Positions 52,292 through 61,507 of a DNA stretch of 64,000 nt are shown in pieces. Each line of letters opens with the position of its first letter. The first letter of the stretch is position 1. A program made the translations under genes and the position numbers. The notes under the pieces were generated by a model, which made no database searches, was not told where the DNA came from, and was given only the letters and a program-made list of their open reading frames with translations. This DNA comes from Ruegeria haliotis (GTDB lineage: Bacteria > Pseudomonadota > Alphaproteobacteria > Rhodobacterales > Rhodobacteraceae), in contig NZ_JABXWT010000001.1 in assembly GCF_013377785.1 (NCBI RefSeq), forward strand, positions 611,533 to 675,532. Direction: 5' to 3'.

Positions 52292-52993
52292 TCAGATAGC
52301 TGAGCCTTCTGGAGGGTTGGCGTGTATTGGCGATGTAAACGGTGTGACCCCAAGGCCTTCGGCCGCGATGGCCGCGCGTGTTGCAGGGCGGGGTTCAAGC
52401 TGCATCAGGATTTGCTGCAGATAGGGCGTGTCGGCCAGTTGATACCAGCTGCGATCGGCGCTTGCAGGATACAGATTCATCCATCGCATCATGCAGGCAA
52501 GATAGTACGTCAGAACCGAAGGATGGTCCGCATGCAGCCAATCGGGCGCGCGTTTCGCCTCGGTATCCAGCACCTTCAGGTGGTGACGCAATCGAGGGCG
52601 AATGCCGGTGCGCAGTGCCTCGGCCTGCTCGGTATCGATATACTTCTCGGCGTAGAACAGGATGCGCAGATCGGCATGCAGTGTGTTGGAAGCAAAGAAC
52701 AGCCATTTGAGGAACGCACCCCGCTCAGGGCTGTCGAGGGATGGTGCAAGCTGATTGTGGGTATCCGCCAGCCAGAGCAAAATCGCCGCGGTTTCAAAGA
52801 TCGGACCTTGCGGAGTTTCCAGAACTGGGATCAACCCGTTCGGGTTCAATGCCCGATACGTGGTGCCATCCTGCGCGTGCTGTCGTCGGTCGACCAGCGC
52901 GGTTTCATAGGGCAGACCCATCTCTTCCAGCGCCAGCCGGATCACCAGCGAAGCGTTGTCGGGGGCATAATGTAGGCGATACGGCGTCGTCAT
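52292..52993 (-). CDS. Glutathione S-transferase family protein
   Basis: A 233-residue protein. The thioredoxin-like N-terminal domain has RLHYAPDNASLVIRLALEEM and NPNGLIPVLETPQGPIFETA, containing the cis-Pro and the glutathione-binding ETA. The helical C-terminal domain follows (FLKWLFFASNTLHADLRILF). The likely catalytic residue in position about 10-12 is Ser or Tyr, not Cys. Its stop codon is one base before the sdaA start. It is divergent from rpiA across a 168-base gap. Confidence 0.93.
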   Translation of the reverse strand: MTTPYRLHYAPDNASLVIRLALEEMGLPYETALVDRRQHAQDGTTYRALNPNGLIPVLETPQGPIFETAAILLWLADTHNQLAPSLDSPERGAFLKWLFFASNTLHADLRILFYAEKYIDTEQAEALRTGIRPRLRHHLKVLDTEAKRAPDWLHADHPSVLTYYLACMMRWMNLYPASADRSWYQLADTPYLQQILMQLEPRPATRAAIAAEGLGVTPFTSPIHANPPEGSAI

Positions 52994-53040
52994 GCTGAGT
53001 ACTTATAGCGCAATGATGGCGCAAGAAGACTTGATTGCGA

Positions 53041-53058
53041 CGTTTCCAATCGGAAACG
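53041..53058. promoter_or_regulatory. Perfect palindrome CGTTTCC-aatc-GGAAACG
   Basis: Two 7-base arms around a 4-base centre in the gap between the divergent GST/sdaA operon and rpiA, 48 bases from the GST start. A LacI-, GntR- or TetR-type dimer could bind here. No regulator gene is next to it, so this is a candidate operator of unknown owner. Confidence 0.5.
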
Positions 53059-53161
53059 CGTATTTTGGCGGCATGTTTTGACCAACGGATTTGTGAATTG
53101 GGTCTCGCAGTTGGACGGCGCTTTTCGTATAAGTCGGGCGGAAGAATCTGGGGAAACTGCC

Positions 53162-53950
53162 ATGACCGGAGAATTGTCGCCCATCGATACGGCTAAATAT
53201 GTAGCAGCGCGTCGTGCTGCCGACATGGTCGAAGACGGAATGCGCGTTGGATTGGGTACCGGATCGACCGCCGCCTGGCTTGTACGCCGTCTGGGTGAAC
53301 GGGTTCGGGACGAGGGCCTGCGGATCAAAGGCGTGCCTACATCAACACGTACCGCGCAACTGGCGTGCGAGGTCGGCATCGAGGTCGTGTCGCTGGATCA
53401 GGCCGGATGGCTGGACCTGACCATTGATGGGGCGGATGAATTCGACGGTGACTTGAACCTGATCAAAGGCGGCGGCGGTGCGCATTTGCAGGAAAAGATC
53501 GTTGCCACCGCCAGTGACCAGATGGTCGTGATTGCCGATGCGGGCAAAGAGGTCGAAACGCTGGGTGCGTTCCCTCTGCCGGTCGAAGTGATCCCGTTTG
53601 GCTGGCAGACCACGCGCACCTTGATCGAAGAGGCGCTGGATACAATGGACGTTCTGGGCACCTCGGCTGCATTACGCATGAATGGCGAAGCGCCGTTTGT
53701 GACGGATGAAGGCAACCATATCCTGGATCTGCACTTGCAGCGCATTGGTAATGCGCGACAGTTGGCGCTGGTTTTGAACCAGGTGCCGGGTGTTGTTGAG
53801 AATGGCTTGTTCATTGACATCTGCGACAAGGTCGTCGTCGGTTATGGCGATGGTCGGGTCGAACTGCGCGATATCAATGCTGGCACGATTGAGTTGGATC
53901 AGCTGGCAGATGGAGCCGGAGAGAATCTGTTTTCCGATCTGGCGGATTGA
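53162..53950 (+). CDS. rpiA: Ribose-5-phosphate isomerase RpiA
   Basis: A 262-residue enzyme of the non-oxidative pentose phosphate pathway. Diagnostic stretches are VGLGTGSTAAWLVRRLGERV, LTIDGADEFDGDLNLIKGGG and GAHLQEKIVATASDQMVVIA. GGGGA lies 9 bases before the ATG at 53162; the frame is open from 53078. It is upstream of gor and transcribed in the same direction. The distance to gor is 123 bases. Confidence 0.98.
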   Translation: MTGELSPIDTAKYVAARRAADMVEDGMRVGLGTGSTAAWLVRRLGERVRDEGLRIKGVPTSTRTAQLACEVGIEVVSLDQAGWLDLTIDGADEFDGDLNLIKGGGGAHLQEKIVATASDQMVVIADAGKEVETLGAFPLPVEVIPFGWQTTRTLIEEALDTMDVLGTSAALRMNGEAPFVTDEGNHILDLHLQRIGNARQLALVLNQVPGVVENGLFIDICDKVVVGYGDGRVELRDINAGTIELDQLADGAGENLFSDLAD

Positions 53951-54073
53951 GCTGCGTGCCAAGCGTGATGCAAGCGCCCGAGAAAACGCGATTTTTCCCG
54001 GTCAGGGGTTGGCACGCGAATTTTTGCGCCCAGATATCCAGAGAATTTTACAAGTTGAACGAAGGAATTCGGC

Positions 54074-55432
54074 ATGAGCTTTGACTATGATCTTTTCGTC
54101 ATCGGTGGCGGCTCGGGCGGGGTCCGGGCTGCGCGCGTGGCTGCCGGTGAAAACGGCGCCAAGGTGGCACTGGCCGAAGAAGATCGCTATGGCGGGACCT
54201 GTGTAATCCGAGGTTGTGTTCCGAAAAAGCTGATGGTCTTTGCCAGCGAGTTTTCAGAGATGGCAGGGGACGCGCAGGCCTACGGCTGGGATATTCAGTC
54301 CGGCGCGTTTGACTGGGGTATCTTCCGCGACAAGCTGCATACTGAGTTGGACCGGTTGGAAGGTATCTACCGCAATATCCTCAAGAACAATGGCGTCGAA
54401 AGTTTCGATCTGCGTGCCCATGTGGTGGATGCGCATACGGTCGAGCTGGCCGACGGCACCCGCAAGACGGCCAAGCATATTTTGGTGGCCACCGGAGGTC
54501 GTCCGGTTGTGCCCGAGTTTCCGGGCTCAGATTTGGCGATCACGTCGAACGAAATCTTTCACCTGGAAAAACTACCTGAAACCATGCTGATTGTCGGTGG
54601 TGGTTATATCGCCTGCGAATTTGCCGGGATCATGAACGGGCTTGGGGTTAAGACGACTCAGTTCTACCGCGGTGCACAAATTCTGCGCGGATTCGATGAT
54701 GAAGCACGCGGGTTGATCAGCGAAGAGATGTGCCAGAACGGCATCGATGTGCATCTGGGCACCAACGTGTTGGAGATGGAGAAAGACGGCGACAAGATCC
54801 GCGTCAAGGCGACCAACGGGTCCGAACAACTGTTTGATGTGGTCATGTACGCTACCGGTCGCGCACCAAATGCCGATGATCTTGGTCTTGAAGTCTTGGG
54901 CGTCGAACGGGGCCGCAAAGGCGAGATCGTTGTAGATGAGTACAGCCAGACCGGCGTGCCGTCGATTTATGCCATCGGCGATGTCACTGATCGGGTTAAC
55001 CTGACGCCGGTCGCGATCCGCGAAGGCATGGCCTTTGTCGAGACTGTCTTCAAGGGCAACCCGACGCCTGTGGATCACGAACTGATCCCGACCGCGATTT
55101 TCACTCAGCCGGAAATGGGCACTGTCGGTCTCAGTGAAGAAGAGGCAGCCGCGCAGGAGCCGATCGAGGTGTACGCAACCTCGTTCAAGCCGATGCAGAA
55201 AGCTTTTGCCGGCGGCACACAGCGGGTTTTGATGAAGCTGATCGTCTCTCAGGCGACGCGAAAGGTGCTGGGATGTCACATTGTGGCACCGGGTGCGGGA
55301 GAGATGATTCAACTGGCAGGAATCGCCGTAAAAATGGGCGCGACCAAGGAAGATTTCGACCGTACGGTTGCGGTTCATCCTGTGATGGCCGAAGAACTGG
55401 TGACAATGCGGCAACCTGTACGCACTGCTTGA
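54074..55432 (+). CDS. gor: Glutathione-disulfide reductase
   Basis: A 452-residue flavoprotein reducing glutathione disulfide with NADPH. The FAD motif GGGSGGVRAARVAA (11-24) and the redox-active disulfide GGTCVIRGCVPKK (Cys43/Cys48) are intact. The NAD(P) motif GGGYIACEFAG is near 176, and the C-terminal active-site base lies in VAVHPVMAEELV. A possible stand-alone transcript before hflK, 72 bases away. Confidence 0.98.
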   Translation: MSFDYDLFVIGGGSGGVRAARVAAGENGAKVALAEEDRYGGTCVIRGCVPKKLMVFASEFSEMAGDAQAYGWDIQSGAFDWGIFRDKLHTELDRLEGIYRNILKNNGVESFDLRAHVVDAHTVELADGTRKTAKHILVATGGRPVVPEFPGSDLAITSNEIFHLEKLPETMLIVGGGYIACEFAGIMNGLGVKTTQFYRGAQILRGFDDEARGLISEEMCQNGIDVHLGTNVLEMEKDGDKIRVKATNGSEQLFDVVMYATGRAPNADDLGLEVLGVERGRKGEIVVDEYSQTGVPSIYAIGDVTDRVNLTPVAIREGMAFVETVFKGNPTPVDHELIPTAIFTQPEMGTVGLSEEEAAAQEPIEVYATSFKPMQKAFAGGTQRVLMKLIVSQATRKVLGCHIVAPGAGEMIQLAGIAVKMGATKEDFDRTVAVHPVMAEELVTMRQPVRTA

Positions 55433-55504
55433 TTTGCAAGCGCGCGTACACAAGTTACAAGGGACCCCGTGATCACACGGGCCAACACGAAGGAATCGAT
55501 AAAT

Positions 55505-56647
55505 ATGGCGGGCAACAGCGGTGGCCCCTGGGGGGGCGGAGGCTCCTCGGGTGGCGGAGGAAATCGGGGTGATAACGGGGACGGGCGCAAGCCCCCCGAA
55601 AACGACGGCCCGCAGATTCCCGAGATCGATGAGTTGATGAAGAAAGGTCAGGAACAGCTGCGCGTCCTCATGGGCGGTCGTGGTGGCGGTGGCCGTGGCA
55701 GCAATGGTCAGGGCGGCGGCGGTGGTCCAGCCTTTACCAAGGGCACGGTCGCAATTGGCCTGGTGGCGGCTGCAGTTCTTTGGGGACTGGCCAGCTTTTA
55801 CACCGTTAAACCGGAAGAACAGTCGGTTGAGCTGTTTCTGGGCGAGTTTTCTGCCGTCGGTAACCCGGGTCTGAACTTTGCGCCATGGCCGCTTGTGACC
55901 GCTGAGGTTATCCCGGTCACCCGCGAACAGAACGAAGATATGGGCGGTGCCCGTGGCAGTGACGATGGCCTGATGTTGACTGGTGACGAAAATGTCGTGG
56001 ATATCGATTATCAGGTTGTCTGGAACATTAGTGATCCGGCCAAGTATCTGTTTAACCTGCGTGATCCACGTCAGACGATTCAGGCCGTATCTGAATCGGC
56101 GATGCGGGAAATTATCGCACAAAGTGAGCTGGCCCCGATCCTGAACCGGGATCGTGGTGTCATTGCTGACCGTCTGCAGGAACTGATTCAGTCAACCATG
56201 GACAGCTACGATTCGGGTGTGAACATCATCCGTGTGAACTTTGACAAAGCCGACCCGCCGCAGGATGTGATCGCAGCTTTCCGCGACGTTCAGGCCGCCG
56301 CGCAGGAGCGTGACCGGTTGCAGAATGTCGCTGACGCTTATGCGAACCGGGTTCTCGCCGAGGCCCGTGGTGAAGCCGCACAGATTTTGGAAGAGGCCGA
56401 AGGGTATCGCGCCCAGCAGATCAACAGTGCCCAAGGTGAGGCCAGCCGCTTTAGCGCGGTTCTCGAGGAATACTCCAAAGCGCCGGATGTGACTCGAAAG
56501 CGACTGTATCTGGAGCGGATGGAGCAGATTCTGGGTGACGTAAACAAAATTATTCTAGATCAAAACTCGTCCGGGCAAGGGCAGGGCGTCGTGCCCTATC
56601 TGCCGCTGAATGAGCTGCGTCGTAACTCAGCAGGGGAGGGGAACTGA
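55505..56647 (+). CDS. hflK: FtsH protease modulator HflK
   Basis: A 380-residue inner-membrane SPFH protein. The N terminus is Gly-rich and disordered (SGGPWGGGGSSGGGGNRGD), one transmembrane helix is at about 79-98 (TVAIGLVAAAVLWGLASFYT), and the SPFH domain follows with NIIRVNFDKADPPQDVIAAF and coiled-coil repeats near the end. With HflC it forms the cage around FtsH. The ATG at 55505 is chosen for AAGGA; the frame begins at 55469. Its stop overlaps hflC by one base. Confidence 0.97.
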   Translation: MAGNSGGPWGGGGSSGGGGNRGDNGDGRKPPENDGPQIPEIDELMKKGQEQLRVLMGGRGGGGRGSNGQGGGGGPAFTKGTVAIGLVAAAVLWGLASFYTVKPEEQSVELFLGEFSAVGNPGLNFAPWPLVTAEVIPVTREQNEDMGGARGSDDGLMLTGDENVVDIDYQVVWNISDPAKYLFNLRDPRQTIQAVSESAMREIIAQSELAPILNRDRGVIADRLQELIQSTMDSYDSGVNIIRVNFDKADPPQDVIAAFRDVQAAAQERDRLQNVADAYANRVLAEARGEAAQILEEAEGYRAQQINSAQGEASRFSAVLEEYSKAPDVTRKRLYLERMEQILGDVNKIILDQNSSGQGQGVVPYLPLNELRRNSAGEGN

Positions 56648-57543
56648 TGCGTAAAACGACATTTATTCTACCGATCGTTTTTATTGCTATCGTCGGTCTC
56701 TTGTCCTCGATCTTTATTGTGGACGAACGCGAACGTGCCTTGGTTCTGCAATTTGGCCGCGTCGTGGCAGTCAAGGAAGAGCCGGGTCTTGCCTTCAAAA
56801 TTCCGGTTGTTCAGGAAGTTGTCCGCTATGATGACCGTATCCTGTCCATCGACGTGCAGCCGCTGGAAGTCACGCCACTGGATGATCGCCGTCTGGTGGT
56901 TGATGCCTTCGCCCGCTACCGGATTTCGGATCTTGAGCAGTTCCGGCAGGCCGTCGGTGTCGGCGGTATTCCGGTCGCCGAGGATCGTCTGGACCGCATT
57001 CTGCGTGCCGAAACCCGTGAAGTGCTGGGTTCGGTGTCCTCGCGCGATATCCTGAGTTCGGACCGTGCCGCGCTGATGCTGCGTATTCGTAACAGCGCCA
57101 TTGCTGAGGCACGCGCGCTGGGTGTGACCGTCATCGACGTGCGCCTGAAAGCCACCGATCTGCCGCAGGCCAACCTTGAGGCCACGTTCGACCGGATGAA
57201 GGCCGAACGCGAACGCGAAGCGACAGATGAACGCGCCCGCGGTAATGAGGCGGCGCAACGTGTGCGTGCGCAGGCCGACCGGACCGTGGTCGAACTGGTG
57301 TCGGATGCCCGCCGCGAAGCTGAAATCACCCGTGGTGAGGCTGACGCTGAACGCAACGCGATCTTTGCCGAAGCTTATGGCGCAGACCCAGAGTTCTTTG
57401 AATTCTATCGCTCGCTGACCGCTTACGAGAATGCGCTGCAAGGCGGAAACAGCTCGTTGGTTCTGAGCCCGGATTCAGATTTCTTCAACTATCTGAGTTC
57501 GCCAACCGGGCGGAAAACTCCGGCTGCTGCGGCATCTGAGTAA
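56647..57543 (+). CDS. hflC: FtsH protease modulator HflC
   Basis: A 298-residue SPFH partner of HflK: one N-terminal transmembrane segment (TTFILPIVFIAIVGLLSSIF), then DERERALVLQFGRVVAVKEE, VVDAFARYRISDLEQFRQAV, and a coiled coil (ATFDRMKAEREREATDERAR). The C terminus is a short tail. It overlaps both hflK and the DUF2065 gene by one base each, so the three are translationally coupled. Confidence 0.98.
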   Translation: MRKTTFILPIVFIAIVGLLSSIFIVDERERALVLQFGRVVAVKEEPGLAFKIPVVQEVVRYDDRILSIDVQPLEVTPLDDRRLVVDAFARYRISDLEQFRQAVGVGGIPVAEDRLDRILRAETREVLGSVSSRDILSSDRAALMLRIRNSAIAEARALGVTVIDVRLKATDLPQANLEATFDRMKAEREREATDERARGNEAAQRVRAQADRTVVELVSDARREAEITRGEADAERNAIFAEAYGADPEFFEFYRSLTAYENALQGGNSSLVLSPDSDFFNYLSSPTGRKTPAAAASE

Positions 57544-57737
57544 TGGGTTTGATCCTTCTGGCCTTCGGGCTGGTGCTGATTGTTGAGGGGCTGGCCTATG
57601 CGCTGGCCCCTTCGCTTATTGAACGTATGCTCGAGGCGTTGCGGGCATTACCGGAACCGGCACGGCGCCTGATGGGAATGCTGTGCGTCGTCAGCGGGTT
57701 CATCTTGCTATGGGGCGCATACCAGCTTGGGTTTTGA
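57543..57737 (+). CDS. DUF2065 small membrane protein
   Basis: A 64-residue protein with two hydrophobic helices (MGLILLAFGLVLIVEGLAYA and RLMGMLCVVSGFILLWGAYQ) and a Pro-rich loop between. The DUF2065 family almost always follows hflC; the role in the HflKC-FtsH complex is suspected, not shown. Its ATG overlaps the hflC stop (TAATG). Confidence 0.93.
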   Translation: MGLILLAFGLVLIVEGLAYALAPSLIERMLEALRALPEPARRLMGMLCVVSGFILLWGAYQLGF

Positions 57738-57862
57738 GCAGTTGATGTCACGTGCTGGTGATTTCCCCCTGATCCCGAGTTGCGGGCAGACCCAAACTGA
57801 CTACATTGGGTACAAAGAACGGCTTAACAGTCGGAAAGTGTTTGTCGACAAGGAGATCCCAA

Positions 57863-59353
57863 GTGCAGGCAAAAGCGCGCAGTGTGTCCGTCCGATGGGA
57901 CGATTTTGGTAATATGATGCGATTGATGGGGTTGGCTTTTGTCGGCGTGCTGATTGTTCTGGCGCAAACCGCAAGCGCTCAGGCGCGGAGTGATAGCCTG
58001 GCGCCACTGGCTGAACGGATCAGCCCGGCGGTGGTCAATATCACGACATCCACCTTGATTGAGGGGCAGACCGGGCCACAAGGCATCGTGCCCGAAGGTT
58101 CGCCATTCGAAGATTTCTTTCGCGAGTTTCAGGATCGTGACGGAGAAGATGAAAACCGTCCTCGCCGCAGTAACGCGCTGGGCTCTGGTTTTGTGATCTC
58201 TGAAGACGGCTTTATCGTTACCAACAATCACGTCATCGCAGAAGCCGATGAAATTCTTGTGGAATTCTTTCCTGGCGACGGGCAGCCGAAAGAGGAATTG
58301 CCGGCCAAGGTCATCGGTACTGACGAAAAGACCGACATTGCTTTGCTCAAGGTCGAGGCCTCGGGACCGCTGAAATATGTAACCTTCGGCGATAGTGATA
58401 CAGCGCGGGTTGGTGATTGGGTGATTGCCATGGGTAACCCGCTGGGGCAGGGGTTTTCGGTCTCGGCAGGGATCGTGTCGGCCCGCAATCGCGCGTTGAG
58501 CGGGTCGTATGACGATTACATCCAGACAGATGCAGCGATCAATCGGGGCAACTCGGGTGGGCCGCTGTTCGACATGGATGGGCAGGTCATCGGTGTGAAC
58601 ACCGCAATTTTATCGCCTAACGGCGGATCGATTGGGATCGGGTTCTCGATGGCGTCCAACGTTGTGGTCAAAGTTGTCGATCAGCTGCGCGAGTTTGGTG
58701 AGACCCGCCGGGGTTGGCTGGGTGTGCGCATTCAGGACGTGACCGAGGACATGGCTGAGGCGATGGGCCTAGATAAGCCCGGCGGTGCACTGATCAGTGA
58801 TGTTCCGGAGGGCCCGGCAAAGGAGGCAGGGCTTATGGCTGGTGACGTGATTCTGAGCTTTGACGGTGTCGAAGTTGAAGACACCCGTGGCTTGGTACGT
58901 CAGGTTGGCGAGACAACAGTGGGCAAATCGGTTCGCGTTGTGGTGCATCGTGACGGCGGTACGCAGACAGTTCTGGTTACACTGGGACGTCGTGAGGATG
59001 CCGAGCGGGACGATAGTGGCGAAGAAGATACGCCTGACGCTCCGGCTGAGGAAAACGCCGATATTCTGGGTCTGACCATTTCGCCACTCACGGATACGCT
59101 GCGGGAAGATCTGGGTCTGGATGCCGAGGCAGAAGGTCTGGTTGTCGCTGCCGTCGATGAGGCGTCCGAAGCTTATGCTAAAGGGCTGCGCGCGGGGGAT
59201 CTGATCACAGAAGCGGGTCAGCAAAAGGTCGAAACAATCGAAGATCTTGAAGCGCGCATGGGTGAGGCCAGTGAAGCCGGGCGCAAGTCGCTGCTGCTGC
59301 TGGTGCGTCGAGGCGGCGATCCTCGATTTGTAGCGCTGAGCCTCGAAGAATAG
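57863..59353 (+). CDS. degQ: Periplasmic serine protease/chaperone DegQ/DegP (HtrA)
   Basis: A 496-residue HtrA protease with triad His (in TNNHVIAEADE), Asp (in KTDIALLKVE) and Ser (in GNSGGPLFDMDG). Two PDZ domains follow: the first from about RRGWLGVRIQDVTEDMAEAM, the second from ILGLTISPLTDTLREDLGLD. An acidic stretch of Asp/Glu separates them. The signal peptide ends VLAQTASAQA. I chose the GTG at 57863 because AAGGAG (57850-57855) lies 7 bases before it; the ATGs at 57914 and 57917 have no such site. It is preceded by hflK-hflC-DUF2065 and ends in a strong terminator. Confidence 0.95.
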   Translation: MQAKARSVSVRWDDFGNMMRLMGLAFVGVLIVLAQTASAQARSDSLAPLAERISPAVVNITTSTLIEGQTGPQGIVPEGSPFEDFFREFQDRDGEDENRPRRSNALGSGFVISEDGFIVTNNHVIAEADEILVEFFPGDGQPKEELPAKVIGTDEKTDIALLKVEASGPLKYVTFGDSDTARVGDWVIAMGNPLGQGFSVSAGIVSARNRALSGSYDDYIQTDAAINRGNSGGPLFDMDGQVIGVNTAILSPNGGSIGIGFSMASNVVVKVVDQLREFGETRRGWLGVRIQDVTEDMAEAMGLDKPGGALISDVPEGPAKEAGLMAGDVILSFDGVEVEDTRGLVRQVGETTVGKSVRVVVHRDGGTQTVLVTLGRREDAERDDSGEEDTPDAPAEENADILGLTISPLTDTLREDLGLDAEAEGLVVAAVDEASEAYAKGLRAGDLITEAGQQKVETIEDLEARMGEASEAGRKSLLLLVRRGGDPRFVALSLEE

Positions 59354-59372
59354 GCGCAATTGAATTGATGCG

Positions 59373-59402
59373 AAAAGGCCGGGTATCTAACCCGGCCTTT
59401 TT
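59373..59402 (+). terminator. Rho-independent terminator after degQ
   Basis: AAAGGCCGGGT pairs with ACCCGGCCTTT around ATCTA, followed by T residues and preceded by A residues. It is bidirectional, lying between degQ and the convergent decayed barrel gene. Confidence 0.93.
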
Positions 59403-59415
59403 GTTTCTCGCTTAC

Positions 59416-60383
59416 TTAGTTCAGTGGACCAACCGCCATGGTTTCAGCTGACACCAGATAATCGAGTGCCCGAACTGGTAATAGCTTTCGACGATTTTCT
59501 GCTAAGCCACCACCACCAATCCAGTACGTTAGCCCGACATATGCATAGACAGTGTTCGCGACTTCATCATCACTGTTGGAGCCGGAGAACCGTCCGTAGC
59601 TATAGCCAACGCCGCCAGTCAAGGTCAGGGGAAGGGTCGAAGGCTGATATTCGGCCCCGAATTCTGCATTCAGGCCAGTGAAGTCTACAGGCACAATGGC
59701 GTTGCCGCTATCCGAACTTTCCCTGAACACTCTGGCCAGGCGGCCATTCAGAACCAGTCGGTCGGTTGCATAGAAATCCCCGCCAATTGCTGCAAATACC
59801 CTATCGCGAATTTGGCGGAAATCCGTCCCCTCACTGGTGGTGTTCGAGAAATCCGATCCAACCGTGTCGGTGTATCCGATCGGCGCAAACAGGTCGGCGC
59901 CCTCCAGTTTCATCAACGCCTCGAGGCCAAGATAGTGTTTTTCAACCTTGTCGATATCGGAGTCCGGAAACAGCGCGTGTTCGCCATCGTCCATTTCACC
60001 TTCCCAATAGCCAGCAAAAGCACCCCATCCATACTTACCGGGCTGGTGGACAACGTGCCCTTCAATCAATCCATAGGACAAATAGTTATCATTGCGGGAC
60101 GAGTTGTCGGGATTGTTGCTGTTGACGCGGCGATCCGGGTGAATATTGTACAACTACCCATCCACCTGAATTGCACAATCCCGGCAAGAGAATGATATCA
60201 ACTGGCGTCGAGCCCAAGCACGCCATAATATTCGGCCTCGGTACGTAATTCATCTTTTACATCGACGGCAGGCCCGCCAAATCAACCCGGTTGATAGGTC
60301 AATTCAATCCGTCCAGCCCGTCAGCCTGTACCGACGATACCAGTGGCATGGCCCCGACAAATGTCGCAACCTTGCACTTTCAT
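59416..60383 (-). pseudogene. Decayed outer-membrane beta-barrel gene
   Basis: The 3' part (59416-60153) is an open frame of 245 residues with barrel-like strands (GKYGWGAFAGYWEGE, DFYATDRLVLNGRLARVF, LTLTGGVGYSYGRFSG, VANTVYAYVGLTYWIGG) but no signal peptide; it starts at a TTG directly after a stop codon. Upstream pieces lie in other frames: an ATG-AAA at 60383 followed by a signal-like stretch (KVATFVGAMPLVSSVQADG), a piece PINRVDLAGLPS, and VKDELRTEAEYYGVLGLDAS then a stop. This reads as one secreted barrel gene broken by several frameshifts and stops. Alternatively the 245-residue frame is a live truncated protein. A terminator closes it against degQ. Confidence 0.5.
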
Positions 60384-60701
60384 CTTCTATTCCATCAAGT
60401 TTTCAACCTGTCTGGAAGGCGAATGCCGCGGATAGCAGCGAGTAGCTATAGGTGCTTTTGGGGGTATCGAATTTACCTGCCCGATTGGTTTTGTGGCTCA
60501 CCGATAGCTTTCAGGCGACTTGCTTCTGTTGTCATTGAAGAGGGGTACTAAAGAATTGAGCCATACGCCTAAAGGCATATGGCTCAGATACAGGGAGAGG
60601 TCAGTGGACAGATATCGGGGATGATTCTCTGACCTCCTACGGTAACAGGTATCAACCTAGTCAGGCGCGGGTGGTTTGTATGTGAAGCAAGTCACATCGG
60701 A
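60384..60701. other. Intergenic stretch before the Crp/Fnr gene end, with hairpin
   Basis: 318 bases with no supported gene. The only strong structure is a hairpin at 60557-60586: TGAGCCATA and TATGGCTCA outer arms, then GCCT/AGGC inner arms, with one mismatch and a 2-base loop. There is no T-tract, so its role is unclear. Confidence 0.45.
60557..60586. repeat. Hairpin, two-part stem
   Basis: Outer stem TGAGCCATA (60557-60565)/TATGGCTCA (60578-60586), then a C-A mismatch and an inner stem GCCT/AGGC. It lies between the decayed barrel gene and the Crp/Fnr gene, both on the minus strand; it could terminate transcription of the regulator or protect a 3' end. Confidence 0.55.
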
Positions 60702-61370
60702 TCAGATGAGGTCGGACTCGGCCAGTTCCTGCAGGGCTTCGAAATCCTGGATCATCAGGCCACCCCGAGACGCCTCGACCACATTGTCGCGCTTCCAAAT
60801 GGAAATCGTTTTTGACACGGCCTCGCGCGTTGCTCCGACAAATTCAGCCAGTTCGCTTTGTGACAGGGTGATGCGTTCGGTCGGATCGTCCTGCAACTCG
60901 GACAGGTGCAACAGTTTGCGTGCCAGTCGTATCGGCATTGGTAGAAAGACCTGTTCGTTCAGCTGTGACCCCATCCAGCGCATCCGCAAACCGGCCAGTC
61001 GGACCATGTCCACAGCCAGATCAGGGTGTTGCCGGATCTGGTCCATAACGTCCCTACGACGAACGCGCAGAACCTGAGAAGGCTCTGCGGCTGCAATTGT
61101 TGCGGTGCGTGGGCCGCTGTCAAACAAGGCGATCTCGCCAAAGACTTCTCCGGGACGCATCAAGGTCAGTGTCAGCTTTCTGCCGCTCATGGCCAGAAAC
61201 GACACTTCGAGCGTACCCTGCAAGATGGCGTAAAGCGCATCGCCTTCATCGCCCTGCTCAAACAAGGTTTCACCCTTGTCCAAAGCAATCTCGGACGCTT
61301 GCGCTGAAAGCATTTCTCTCAGCCCGTCGGACGCTTCGGACAGGAAGCCGCTGGTGGGGAATGCCGTCAT
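60702..61370 (-). CDS. Crp/Fnr family transcriptional regulator
   Basis: A 222-residue regulator. A cyclic-nucleotide-binding-like domain comes first (GETLFEQGDEGDALYAILQG, then RPGEVFGEIALFDSGPRTAT) and a C-terminal Crp-type helix-turn-helix follows (LSQSELAEFVGATREAVSKT). The N-terminal Cys cluster of Fnr is absent, so it does not sense oxygen by an iron-sulfur cluster. The GE(I/L)ALFDxGPRTAT motif can bind cAMP, so a Crp-like sensing role is possible. It stands alone. Confidence 0.95.
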   Translation of the reverse strand: MTAFPTSGFLSEASDGLREMLSAQASEIALDKGETLFEQGDEGDALYAILQGTLEVSFLAMSGRKLTLTLMRPGEVFGEIALFDSGPRTATIAAAEPSQVLRVRRRDVMDQIRQHPDLAVDMVRLAGLRMRWMGSQLNEQVFLPMPIRLARKLLHLSELQDDPTERITLSQSELAEFVGATREAVSKTISIWKRDNVVEASRGGLMIQDFEALQELAESDLI

Positions 61371-61507
61371 TCGGGCACGGATCTCCGGATGTAGATGGTG
61401 AGTGGTGCCCTAATTTTTCACAGCTTGGGCGCTAAGCCAAGGATTTTGTCCAGATTTCCTGAATTTGATTGGATGGAAAGCTGATTTGTTCGACTGATAT
61501 GCGACCG

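Noticed and set aside
54572..56122. 516-codon minus-strand frame across gor and hflK
   Set aside because: It overlaps two complete, recognised genes and encodes no known domain.
59416..60153. Reading the 245-codon frame simply as an intact porin gene
   Set aside because: It starts at a TTG right after a stop codon and has no signal peptide, while signal-like and other fragments lie upstream in other frames, so a decayed gene fits better; I kept the alternative in the entry.
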